Positions 33,994 to 42,373 of a DNA stretch of 64,000 nt are shown in pieces. The position numbers and the translations under genes were made by a program. The stretch spans positions 1-64,000 of the forward strand of contig JBEIHX010000001.1 of the NCBI GenBank assembly GCA_040381075.1. Direction: 5' to 3'. Positions within the stretch are counted from its first letter, which is position 1, and each line of letters starts with the position of its first letter. The notes beneath the pieces were generated by a model that was given only the letters and a program-made list of their open reading frames with translations, did not search any database and was not told where the DNA came from. The DNA is from JBEIHX01 sp040381075. GTDB taxonomy: Bacteria > Pseudomonadota > Alphaproteobacteria > Caulobacterales > Aquidulcibacteraceae.

Positions 33994-35262
33994 TTACGTC
34001 GGCGAGAGCGCCTGGATGACCCGCTTCTTGCCGCGGCTCCAGAGGATTTCGCCGTCAGCGTTGATGAACGCCGGCGTCACAGGCTCCAGGCCATTGCGCA
34101 CGACACGCCCGTTCACCGACACGCCGCCCTGTTCAACCAGCCGCTTGGCCTCCGATTTGGAGACGGCCAGCCCAACATCGACCAGCGCTGCAGTGATGAG
34201 ATAGCCGCCTGTCAACTGCGCCGGTGAGATCGGGAAACGCGGCAGGCCGGCGATGTCGCCGCCCGCCCCGAAGCTTGCCGCGGCTGCGGACGCGGCGGCG
34301 GCGGCGGCTGCCTCGCCGTGGAGCAGCTTTGTTGTTTCGTCGGCCAGGAGCTTCTTGGCGTCGTTGATCTCGGCGCCCTGCAAGGCCTCAAGCCGGACGA
34401 TCTCCTCCAATGGCGTATCCGTCAGCACACGCAGCAATCGCCCGACATCCGCATCGTCGACATTGCGCCAGTACTGCCAGTAGTCGAATGGGCTGAGCAT
34501 CTCTGCGTTGAGCCAGACAGCCCCGCCTGCGGTTTTGCCCATCTTCTGTCCGGAGGCGGACATAAGGAGTGGCTGGGTGAGGCCGAACACGGCGCGATCC
34601 TCCGCCCGGCGGCACAACTCAACCCCCTGGACGATGTTGCCCCATTGGTCGGAGCCGCCCATCTGCAGGCTGCAGTCATAGCGCCGCGCCAGCTCCAGGA
34701 AGTCATAGGCCTGCAGCAGCATATAGTTGAACTCAAGGAAGGTGATCGGTTGCTCGGCGTCCAGGCGGCGCTTGACGAATTCGAGCCCGACCATCTTGTT
34801 GATGGTGAAGTGGCGTCCGATGTCGCGCAGCATGTCGAGCCAACGCACCTCTGCGAGCCAGTCCGCGTTGTCGGGCTGGATGGCGTCGCATCGGCCTTGT
34901 CCGAACGTCAGGAACCGCGAGAACACCTTGGCGATCTCAGCCTTGTTTGCGGCGATGGTGTCCAGCGTCAGCAGGGGGCGGGCTTCGTTCTTGTCGGAGG
35001 GGTCTCCGACACGGGTCGTGCCGCCGCCCATGAGCGCGATCGGTTTGCCGCCGCACTGCTGCAGTCGGCGCAACAGCATGATCTGGAGCAGGTGCCCGAC
35101 GTGCAGGCTGGGTGCGGTGCAGTCGAAGCCGATGTAGCCGACCAGCGGCGGGCCGCCGCGTTCGCTTGCGAGCGCGGCTGCATCAAGCCCTTCGAGATCG
35201 GTCGCCTGGTAGAGGTGGCCCCGCGCGATCAGCGTGTTTACAAACTCGGACTTGTGGGTCAT
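33994..35262 (-). CDS. tyrS: tyrosyl-tRNA synthetase
   Basis: 422-residue class I synthetase. HVGH (54-57) is the HIGH motif, KMGKT (240-244) is the KMSKS-loop equivalent, and GFDCTAPSLH and GGSDQWGNI belong to the tyrosine pocket. A C-terminal S4 RNA-binding domain (residues ~355-420, LAVSKSEAKRLVEQGGVSVN) binds tRNA. A poly-Ala linker (AAAAAASAAAAS) at ~315 is a local oddity. Start ATG at 35262. Confidence 0.97.
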   Translation of the reverse strand: MTHKSEFVNTLIARGHLYQATDLEGLDAAALASERGGPPLVGYIGFDCTAPSLHVGHLLQIMLLRRLQQCGGKPIALMGGGTTRVGDPSDKNEARPLLTLDTIAANKAEIAKVFSRFLTFGQGRCDAIQPDNADWLAEVRWLDMLRDIGRHFTINKMVGLEFVKRRLDAEQPITFLEFNYMLLQAYDFLELARRYDCSLQMGGSDQWGNIVQGVELCRRAEDRAVFGLTQPLLMSASGQKMGKTAGGAVWLNAEMLSPFDYWQYWRNVDDADVGRLLRVLTDTPLEEIVRLEALQGAEINDAKKLLADETTKLLHGEAAAAAAASAAAASFGAGGDIAGLPRFPISPAQLTGGYLITAALVDVGLAVSKSEAKRLVEQGGVSVNGRVVRNGLEPVTPAFINADGEILWSRGKKRVIQALSPT

Positions 35263-35317
35263 GGCGCAGTCTCGTGTCGTCCTGGCCTGCCATGAGGCAG
35301 GGCCCGTGGGCTATCGG

Positions 35318-35334
35318 ATGTCTCGCAAAGACAT
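35318..35334. promoter_or_regulatory. small inverted repeat in the tyrS leader
   Basis: ATGTCT and AGACAT flank CGCAA about 60 bp upstream of tyrS. It could be a short operator or hairpin. It does not resemble a T-box. Confidence 0.3.
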
Positions 35335-35553
35335 GGTCGCGGGGGCGCAGGCTGGCGCCTCAGACCACCGCCTCGCGCCGCGCGACAGGTGCGAGTGAGG
35401 CGTCACGAGCGGGGGTATCGGCGATCCATCATGGCGCTGACTAAGGGCCGCGGTGTCGGTTCGTCAAGCGGCTCGCCGCTGTGTCGGGTCGCAATCACGT
35501 TCCCCGGCCGGAGCTTCGCTGGCCCCGGGGACTGTGGCCCCGGCTCGCGGCTC

Positions 35554-37446
35554 CTACTCTGCTGCGGCGGCGAACTGCAGGCGGGCGAGTTTTGCATAGA
35601 GACCGCCACGCGCCACCAGATCGGCGTGGCGGCCTTCCTCCACCAGGCGGCCCTCATCGAGGACGAGAATGCGGTCGGCGCGTTGTACGGTGGCGAGTCG
35701 GTGGGCGATGATCAAGGTCGTGCGGTCGCGGCTGGCTGTTTCGATTGCGCGCTGGATGAGGCGCTCGTTTTCTGCGTCGAGTGCGCTTGTTGCCTCGTCG
35801 AGCAGAAGGATCGGGGCATTGCGCACCAGGGCGCGGGCCAGGGCGAGACGCTGGCGCTCGCCGCCGGACAGCGCCTTTGCGCGATCCCCAAGCGACCCAT
35901 CATAGCCGTCTGCGCGCTGCAGAATGAAGGGTTCCGCCTCTGCGGCGCGGGCGGCGGCGATGATCTCGTCCTTGGTCGCCTCCTCACGCCCGAAGCGGAT
36001 GTTGTCGATCGCCGAGCCGGAAAACAGCGCGGCGTCCTGGGCGACGTAGGAAAAGCGCTTTCGCCACGCAGCCGGATCTGCTGCGCCCGACCCGACCCCG
36101 TCCACAAAAATGCGTCCGCCGGAGGGGTCGTAGAATCGCAGCAACAGGCGGAACACCGTGCTTTTGCCGGCGCCAGACGGACCGACGATCGCCACCGTCT
36201 CACCGGGTTTGACAGTGAAGCTGAGGCCGGTCAGCGCTGAGCGATCGCTGGCTGTCGGGTAGGCGAAGCGAACATCATCGAACCGGATCTCGCCCCGCGC
36301 CGGGCTTGGCAGCGAGGTTGGATTGGCCGGTGCGGCGATGTCGGGCTTCTCGGCGAGGATCTCCATCAGGCGTTGTGTGGCCCCGGCGGCTTTCTGCACA
36401 TCGCCCCAGGTCTCGGCGAGGCCTGCGGCGCTGCCGGAGACGAGAATGGCCAGAAACACGAACTGCGTCAGTTGGCCTGGCGTCATCTGCCCCGCATGGA
36501 CCTGGTGCGCGCCGAGCCAGAGCACAAAGGCGATGGCTCCGAAGACCAGAGCGATCGCCAGCGCGGTAAGCACGCTGCGCACGAAAATGCGTTTCCGGGA
36601 GGCGGCGAAGGCGGCGTTCACCGCGTGCTGAAACTGCCGGCGAGAGGTGTCCTCGCGCCCGAACGCCTGGACTGTCTCAATGCCGTCGAGGCTTTCGGCC
36701 GCCGAACCGGCAGCCTCGGCCAACCTGTCCTGGGCCTGGGTGGACAGGGTGCGCACCCGTCGCCCGATGAGGATCACCGGAATGAGGATGGCGGGCACCA
36801 TCAGCACCAGGAGACCGGTCAGCATCGGACTGGTGGCCGCGAGCAGGGCCAGACCGCCGAGGGTCGTGATCGCCGAGCGGAGGGCCACCGATGCGGAGGA
36901 TCCGACCAGGGTTTCGATCAGCATTGCGTCCGTGGTCAGCCGGGACAGCGCTTCGCCGGTGCGCAGGCGTTGAAAATATGCTGGCGACAGTCCAACCAGA
37001 TGACCGTAGACGTCGCTGCGAAGATCCGCGACGACGCGTTCGCCGAGCGTTGTGACGAAATAGAACCGAGCGGCGGAAAACACCGCCAGGGCTCCCGCGA
37101 TCACGCCAATCTCGATGAAGCGCGCATTGATCGCGGACGCCGCGCCGGTCAGAAAGCCGTTGTCAACGAGACTGCGCGCTGCGATGGGGAAGCTGAGCGT
37201 GGCCCCGGCTGCGAGAACAAGGAACGCCAGCGCGGCCAGCAGATCGCTTCGGCGTCGTGCGAGGTAGGGGGCAAGCTGGGCCAGCGGCCGTACGTCGCGC
37301 GACCGCGCCCGTTTTCCCGCCTCCCCCTCGAGGGCTTCGCTGAACACGGCGCCATGGCTTGGCCGATCGCCGGCGGCCTGTGGGCTTGTTGACCCGGGTG
37401 AGGGCTTGCCACTGGGCATGGGGGGTGATGGACGGGACTCGCTCAT
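35554..37446 (-). CDS. ABC transporter, fused membrane and ATP-binding domains (MsbA-like exporter)
   Basis: 630 residues. A six-helix transmembrane domain spans residues ~60-350. The nucleotide-binding domain then shows Walker A (GPSGAGKST, ~420), signature LSGGERQRLALARAL, Walker B ILLLDEATSALD and the H-loop IIAHRLATV. It works as a homodimer or heterodimer exporting a lipid, drug or peptide; the substrate is unclear. It is followed on the same strand, after 291 bp, by tyrS, and shares no obvious operon with it. Confidence 0.92.
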   Translation of the reverse strand: MSESRPSPPMPSGKPSPGSTSPQAAGDRPSHGAVFSEALEGEAGKRARSRDVRPLAQLAPYLARRRSDLLAALAFLVLAAGATLSFPIAARSLVDNGFLTGAASAINARFIEIGVIAGALAVFSAARFYFVTTLGERVVADLRSDVYGHLVGLSPAYFQRLRTGEALSRLTTDAMLIETLVGSSASVALRSAITTLGGLALLAATSPMLTGLLVLMVPAILIPVILIGRRVRTLSTQAQDRLAEAAGSAAESLDGIETVQAFGREDTSRRQFQHAVNAAFAASRKRIFVRSVLTALAIALVFGAIAFVLWLGAHQVHAGQMTPGQLTQFVFLAILVSGSAAGLAETWGDVQKAAGATQRLMEILAEKPDIAAPANPTSLPSPARGEIRFDDVRFAYPTASDRSALTGLSFTVKPGETVAIVGPSGAGKSTVFRLLLRFYDPSGGRIFVDGVGSGAADPAAWRKRFSYVAQDAALFSGSAIDNIRFGREEATKDEIIAAARAAEAEPFILQRADGYDGSLGDRAKALSGGERQRLALARALVRNAPILLLDEATSALDAENERLIQRAIETASRDRTTLIIAHRLATVQRADRILVLDEGRLVEEGRHADLVARGGLYAKLARLQFAAAAE

Positions 37447-37690
37447 GCGGGTGGCTTATCACGCGTCTGCATGGACGGTCAGCTTTTGCGACGCCGCAGG
37501 CGAAGACCTCATACGCGGTGGGCCGGACCTGCAGCACGGGTGTGGCCAGGTCTGGACGCTCCGCCGCAGACCGGATCGCGTCTGTGCCTGCCTGACGGCG
37601 CGGTCGCCTGCCGGGCGCGGCAGGCCCGCACGGAAGCTGTCCGCTCTCTGGGCGACGCGCGGAATGTGGGGGCACGGCGCGCGCGGGGGC

Positions 37691-37750
37691 ATTTGACGCC
37701 AGGGACATTTGACGCCAGGGACATTGGACGCCGGGAATTGGGGCGCGGGG
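37691..37750. repeat. tandem array, 16-bp then 14-bp units, 4 copies
   Basis: Two units ATTTGACGCCAGGGAC (16 bp), then ATTGGACGCCGGGA and ATTGGGGCGCGGGG (14 bp). It lies in the 547-bp spacer between the ABC exporter and sapC-like gene. Confidence 0.85.
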
Positions 37751-37828
37751 AGCCGTGGACAAGAAAAGCCTGGCGGGCGGGGAGGGCCCCCTGGAAGCGA
37801 CGCAGGCAGTTGGACGCTGAAGCGCCAT

Positions 37829-37912
37829 GCCGCCAGAGATTGGCCGCCAGAGATTGGCCGCCAGAGATTGGCCGCCAGGAATTGGCCGTCAGCGATTTGC
37901 CGTCAGCACGCA
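37829..37912. repeat. tandem array, 14-bp unit x 6
   Basis: Three identical units GCCGCCAGAGATTG, one GCCGCCAGGAATTG and two more diverged. It is 78 bp from the previous array in the same spacer. No gene is credible in the spacer. Confidence 0.93.
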
Positions 37913-37993
37913 ATGCGAGCGCGGCGCGCCGCCCACCTCGTCGCCGGACCGCACCGGGGTCCCCCCGGATGCGGCCAATGCTTCAGACCTGGA

Positions 37994-38776
37994 TCAGGAC
38001 GCCGGTGCTTCCGGCGTTGTGCGCAGCGCCTTCTGGATGATGCGCGGCCAGTTCATCAGCGAGACCAGGTGCGCGTAGATCACCCCAAGGGCGCCTTGAT
38101 CGCGCAGCTGAACCAGCTGGTCGGCGGTGAGCGTGGCGAGCTTTTCCTCCGAGATGGCGAAGTAGTCTGCGATCTTCTGCGTCGGGCCTTCTTCGCCGTT
38201 CGGACCGCGCGGGGTGAACGTAACGGACTTGGTTTCGAACAGGCCCATCTGCGTCGCCACCTGGACGAACTGATCCGTTGCCTGGCGCTGACGCTCGAAC
38301 TCTTTGCAGAATTCGATCGCTTCAGCCGTGTAACGCGACGGCTGATCGCCCTCGAAGAACGGGACGTCCGGCTGCTCGCCGATCATCGGGGCGGCGCGGT
38401 CGATGCAGACGAGAAGCCGATCCGACCCTTCCGCCGAGGCGAAGACGAAGGGGTAGCGGCGCACGAAGGCCGGAAGATAGGCGTCGGGATCGGGCTGATC
38501 CTGGTCGTCGACAAACAGGTTCTCTCCGGGACGCGCGCCCATCACCGCCAGCGGCGTCTTGGTGTCGCCAGCGAAAATGATCGGATAGCTCGGCGCCGCC
38601 ATGCCGAATTCATTGACCGTCAGCGGGACGACGTGGCTTTGCCGCAGGAATGCGAAAGGGCGGTCGACGCGCTTGGCGCCGAGGTCGCGGTGCCGCTCAA
38701 GCGAGAGCGGTTCTGGCTGACGATAAAAAAGCACATTGCCAGTCAGCTGGGATTCGTTGGATTGGCCGGCGTCCAT
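37994..38776 (-). CDS. SapC family protein
   Basis: 260 residues. SapC-family landmarks: FYRQPEPLSLERHRDLGAKR, AFLRQSHVVPLTVNEFGMAA, YPIIFAGD and a C-terminal GVIYAHLVSLMNWPRI. Despite the name, this family is cytosolic and of unknown role in alphaproteobacteria; some relatives lie beside TonB receptors or tryptophan halogenases, which are absent here. The ATG follows GAGGAG. It is divergent from the MaoC gene with a 152-bp shared promoter region. Confidence 0.9.
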   Translation of the reverse strand: MDAGQSNESQLTGNVLFYRQPEPLSLERHRDLGAKRVDRPFAFLRQSHVVPLTVNEFGMAAPSYPIIFAGDTKTPLAVMGARPGENLFVDDQDQPDPDAYLPAFVRRYPFVFASAEGSDRLLVCIDRAAPMIGEQPDVPFFEGDQPSRYTAEAIEFCKEFERQRQATDQFVQVATQMGLFETKSVTFTPRGPNGEEGPTQKIADYFAISEEKLATLTADQLVQLRDQGALGVIYAHLVSLMNWPRIIQKALRTTPEAPAS

Positions 38777-38928
38777 CGGGCGGGCTCCTCTGCTCAGAAG
38801 ATCTCCGCGCGGGTCCTAGCGCAAAGGCGCGGGGGCCACAACCGGCGAGGTCATCTGAACTGCTTGCGCTTGCCGGCCCACTCGGCTCCAATTGCGTCAC
38901 ACAGGCGCCAGGTCGGGGGAGTGCTGCT

Positions 38929-39783
38929 ATGGCGATACAATATCCGGAAATTCTGTCGCTCACATCGGAAGGATTTGAGGGCGCCTATGGCGACCGTGAG
39001 ACGATGCTGTACGCCCTGGGGATCGGCCTCGGCGCTGATCCGATGAATGAGAAGGAGTTGCCCTTCGTCTATGAAAACGGGCTGAAGGCGTTGCCCACCA
39101 TGGCGACCGTGATTGGGTGGGGCGCGAACACGCTCGTCGGGCGCATGGGCATCAATTACCTGATGGTCGTGCATGGCGAGCAGAAGCTCACCATTCACAA
39201 GACCCTGCCGAGCGAGGCTGCGATCACGGCGTCAGCCCGCGTCATCGCCGCCCTGGACAAGGGCAAGGACAAGGGCGCCGTGATCTACACGGAGACGACG
39301 ATCTGGCAAAAGGGCGGTGATAAGCTGGCCACGCTGGTTGGCAGCACATTTGCGCGCGGCGACGGCGGATTTGGCGGACCGTCCGAAGGCGGACCTGAGG
39401 CCCATGTCGTTCCGGCGCGCCCGCACGATGCGGAGGTTGAGATCCCGACCCGGCCGGACCAGGCTCTCATCTATCGGCTCTCCGGCGACCGCAATCCGCT
39501 TCATGCCGACCCGAATGTGGCCAGGATGGCGGGGTTTCCGAGGCCGATTCTGCATGGCCTGTGCACCTATGGGATCACCTCGCGCGCGATCCTTCAGACC
39601 TATGCCGACTATGATCCGGCGCGCATCCGCAGCCACGACGTGCGCTTTTCGTCGCCGGTTTTCCCGGGCGAGACGATCGTGACGCGGATGTGGAAGGACG
39701 GTGAGACGATTTCCTTTGAGGCCAGCGTGAAAGAGCGGGGCGTGACGGTGATCAAGAACGGCAAATCTATCGTTTCGGGCTGA
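38929..39783 (+). CDS. MaoC-type (3R)-enoyl-CoA hydratase (MFE-2 hydratase-like)
   Basis: 284 residues with two hot-dog halves. The hydratase-2 motif is complete: Asp187 and His192 in SGDRNPLHADP, then MAGFPRPILHGLCTYG. Hydrates trans-2-enoyl-CoA to the (3R)-hydroxy form. The ATG follows GGGGAG at good spacing. The gene is monocistronic by position, with repeats in the following spacer. Confidence 0.93.
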   Translation: MAIQYPEILSLTSEGFEGAYGDRETMLYALGIGLGADPMNEKELPFVYENGLKALPTMATVIGWGANTLVGRMGINYLMVVHGEQKLTIHKTLPSEAAITASARVIAALDKGKDKGAVIYTETTIWQKGGDKLATLVGSTFARGDGGFGGPSEGGPEAHVVPARPHDAEVEIPTRPDQALIYRLSGDRNPLHADPNVARMAGFPRPILHGLCTYGITSRAILQTYADYDPARIRSHDVRFSSPVFPGETIVTRMWKDGETISFEASVKERGVTVIKNGKSIVSG

Positions 39784-39952
39784 TTGCTGCCCCCGGCCGG
39801 GACCGCCTGTGCCGGCCGGCTGCTGATTGGCGTCCTGAGCATCGGCGACCGGCGCCGCGGCGTCCGGCCGGTTGGCCTTGTGGGGATTGTCTGGCGCCGG
39901 ATCTGGTCTCCGGTGATCGCCGAGGGCGGGAGATTCGCTGCCGGTCATGGTC

Positions 39953-40016
39953 GCCGCCTGTTTTGACCGCCGCCTTTTTTCACCGGCGCCTGTCTTGACC
40001 GGCGCCGGGCAAGACC
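39953..40016. repeat. tandem array, 16-bp unit x 4
   Basis: Units GCCGCCTGTTTTGACC, GCCGCCTTTTTTCACC, GGCGCCTGTCTTGACC and GGCGCCGGGCAAGACC. It lies in the 428-bp spacer between the MaoC hydratase and M20 peptidase genes. Confidence 0.82.
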
Positions 40017-40070
40017 GACGGCGGGTTCTGTGCGGGGCTGCGGCGCGTGTTGGCGGTCGGCGCGCCGACG

Positions 40071-40135
40071 GCCTGCACACAGGGCCTGAACACAGGGCCT
40101 GCACACAGGGCCTGCACACAGGGCCTGCACACACG
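40071..40135. repeat. tandem array, 13-bp unit x 5
   Basis: Unit GCCTGCACACAGG in five near-identical copies. It follows the 16-bp array by 54 bp in the same spacer but is unrelated to it in sequence. Confidence 0.93.
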
Positions 40136-40211
40136 GGATCCTGGCGGTCGGCCTGGCATGCAGGCGCAGAGGCAATCCTGCGCCCAGCCAGGCGATCATG
40201 GAGGTGGGACG

Positions 40212-41699
40212 ATGAAAAAGTTGGTCATCGGACTGGCGGCAGTGGCGGCAGTGGCGGTTGCGGCTGTGGGCGCCATGGCGTGGCGCACGCAGCAACTGGA
40301 CGCTGGCGAGCCGCCTCGAGGCGCCGGCGCACCGCTTTCGCTGCCCGCGCCGCCGGCCATTGACCCGACCGCTGCGGCGCAGCGTCTGGCCGGCGCGATC
40401 CGCTTTGAAACGGTGTCCTTCGGGCCAGGCGAGTATGATCCGGTCGCCTTTGACGGGCTGCACGCATTTCTGAAGTCGGCCTATCCGCGCACCTTCGCCG
40501 CGCTTGCCCTGGAGCAGCCGCACGAAAAGAGCCTACTTTTGACCTGGGCTGGATCGGATCCGGATCTCGCTCCCATCCTGCTCCTCGCGCACCAGGATGT
40601 TGTTCCTGTTCCAAGCGCCGGTCTCGAGACATGGTCGGCGCCGCCCTTTGCCGGCGACATCCGGGACGGCAAGGTCATTGGCCGTGGGGCCATTGATGAC
40701 AAGGGCGCCTTGATCGCGATCCTTGAGGGGGTGGAGGCTCTGCTCGCCGCGGGATTTCAGCCGAAGCGCACCGTCATCCTGGCCTTTGGCCACGATGAGG
40801 AAGCCGGCGGCGGCGGCGCCAGGGCAATGGCGGCGCTGCTCGCCGCGCGCGGCGTCAAGGCTTGGTTCGTGCTCGATGAGGGGCTGGCGATCGTTGAGAC
40901 GTTTCCGATCACCGGCAAGCCGGCGGCGCTGATCGGTCTGGCGGAAAAAGGCAATCTCACGGTCCTGGTGAAGGCCGTCGCGCAAGGCGGCCATGCCTCC
41001 ATGCCGCCGGCAGACACAGCGGTCGGCAATCTTGCTCGGGCGCTCGTGGCGATCCAGTCGCGCCCCTTCAAACGTGGATTGGATGATGGACCGGCCGGCG
41101 AGATGCTGCGCCGCATCGCTCCGCAGGCGCCCTATGCGCTGCGCTTCGCCATCGCCAACCGCTGGGCGTTTGGCGGCCTCATCGAAATGGAATTTGCAAA
41201 GAGCCCGGCCGGCGCGGCCGTGCTTCAGACCACGATTGCGCCCACCATGCTGAGGGGCGGCGTCAAGAACAACGTGCTCGCCCAGGAGGCGCAGGCTATC
41301 CTCAATCTCCGCCTGCACCCGCGCGACACCGTGGATGGGGCGGTTGCGCATCTGCGGTCGGCGGTGGCGGGCATTCCCGGCGTCGAGATCATCCCGGGTC
41401 CCGGCCCCGCCAATCCCTCGCCGGTCTCATCCGCCGGGTCGGACGCCTACGCCCTGATCGCCGCGGCCGCACGGGCCGCCGCACCACCGGGCGCCTCCGT
41501 GGCCCCGGGGCTCGTCCTCGCAGCCACTGACGCGCGCCACTACGTCGGCGTTGCGCAGGACGTCTACCGCTTCGCGCCAGCGGTCTATTCCGATGCCGAT
41601 CTCGCCTCAATTCATGGCAATGATGAAAAACTTTCGGTCGACAATCTCGGCCGGATGGTCAGATTCTACGCCCAGCTCATCGCCGGCGGCGCCGGCTGA
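40212..41699 (+). CDS. M20-family metallopeptidase (carboxypeptidase S-like), exported
   Basis: 495 residues. The N-terminal hydrophobic segment (~4-23) is a signal peptide or anchor. Zinc ligands and catalytic residues are in place: His127 and Asp129 (LLAHQDVV), bridging Asp162 (GRGAIDDKG), general base Glu196 with Glu197 (GHDEEAGG), and a dimerisation domain with QGGHASMPP. The carboxypeptidase S type hydrolyses N-acyl amino acids or short peptides, here outside the cytoplasm. The ATG follows GGAGG. A chagasin-type inhibitor gene begins 12 bp after its stop. Confidence 0.93.
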   Translation: MKKLVIGLAAVAAVAVAAVGAMAWRTQQLDAGEPPRGAGAPLSLPAPPAIDPTAAAQRLAGAIRFETVSFGPGEYDPVAFDGLHAFLKSAYPRTFAALALEQPHEKSLLLTWAGSDPDLAPILLLAHQDVVPVPSAGLETWSAPPFAGDIRDGKVIGRGAIDDKGALIAILEGVEALLAAGFQPKRTVILAFGHDEEAGGGGARAMAALLAARGVKAWFVLDEGLAIVETFPITGKPAALIGLAEKGNLTVLVKAVAQGGHASMPPADTAVGNLARALVAIQSRPFKRGLDDGPAGEMLRRIAPQAPYALRFAIANRWAFGGLIEMEFAKSPAGAAVLQTTIAPTMLRGGVKNNVLAQEAQAILNLRLHPRDTVDGAVAHLRSAVAGIPGVEIIPGPGPANPSPVSSAGSDAYALIAAAARAAAPPGASVAPGLVLAATDARHYVGVAQDVYRFAPAVYSDADLASIHGNDEKLSVDNLGRMVRFYAQLIAGGAG

Positions 41700-41711
41700 C
41701 AGGAGGTCTTG

Positions 41712-42227
41712 ATGATTTGCTCTCGTATCTCGCCGACCGCGCCAGCCAAGGTCGTCCTGGCTGGCGTGTTCGCTCTCGCCCTGTCCGGATGTATGCTGGC
41801 GGCCGAACCTTCGCAGAATTCTCATGGAGGCGCCGTTGTGCCGAACCCCACGCCCACATCGTTCCAGTCCCTGCCGGCGCCGCGACCTGCCGGGGCGTCG
41901 GTCGAGATCACCCGGGCCGACGAGGGCAAGACAGTGTCGGTTCCGGTCGGCGCCAGGGTGTCGGTGGCGCTCGTGGGTGTTCCGACTGCGGGGTATCTCT
42001 GGGGCGTCGCCTCCGCCCCGGAGTTTCTCGCCAAGGTCGAGACACTCGGCGGACCGACGACGGACGCCCAGCGCCAGCCGGGGTTCGTGGGCGGCAATCA
42101 CTGGGAGGTGACGGTCTTCGAAGTCAGGGGGGCCGGCAAGGCGGATCTGGTGTTTGAGCAGCGCCGTCCCTGGGAGACCGATCAACCGGCGAGCGCGACG
42201 TTCCGCGTCACCATTGACGCGCGCTGA
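41712..42227 (+). CDS. chagasin-type (I42) protease inhibitor lipoprotein
   Basis: 171 residues. Signal with lipobox LSGC (Cys~24) predicts a lipoprotein. The I42 fold shows its three loops in order: PTAGYLWG, a Gly-rich GGNHWEV and RRPWE. Members inhibit papain-like cysteine proteases. The ATG follows a perfect AGGAGG. It is co-transcribed with the M20 metallopeptidase, an odd partner, since I42 inhibitors are not known to act on zinc peptidases; it may protect against exogenous cysteine proteases. No gene is seen in the following 146 bp. Confidence 0.88.
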   Translation: MICSRISPTAPAKVVLAGVFALALSGCMLAAEPSQNSHGGAVVPNPTPTSFQSLPAPRPAGASVEITRADEGKTVSVPVGARVSVALVGVPTAGYLWGVASAPEFLAKVETLGGPTTDAQRQPGFVGGNHWEVTVFEVRGAGKADLVFEQRRPWETDQPASATFRVTIDAR

Positions 42228-42373
42228 GGCGCGCGCAGCGCGCGCGGGCGCCGGTGTGAGCAGTTGCCGGCGTTTGCCGCCACGAGCCATCGGCGCGCGG
42301 ATCTGCCTGCACGGGCGGGCCCTGCGCAGCCTTGGTGCGCCACCGCACGCCGGCCCGGACGGGCGGCAGGCGT

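Noticed and set aside
36373..37392. 339-codon plus-strand frame
   Set aside because: It runs exactly antisense to the ABC exporter and has no family features.
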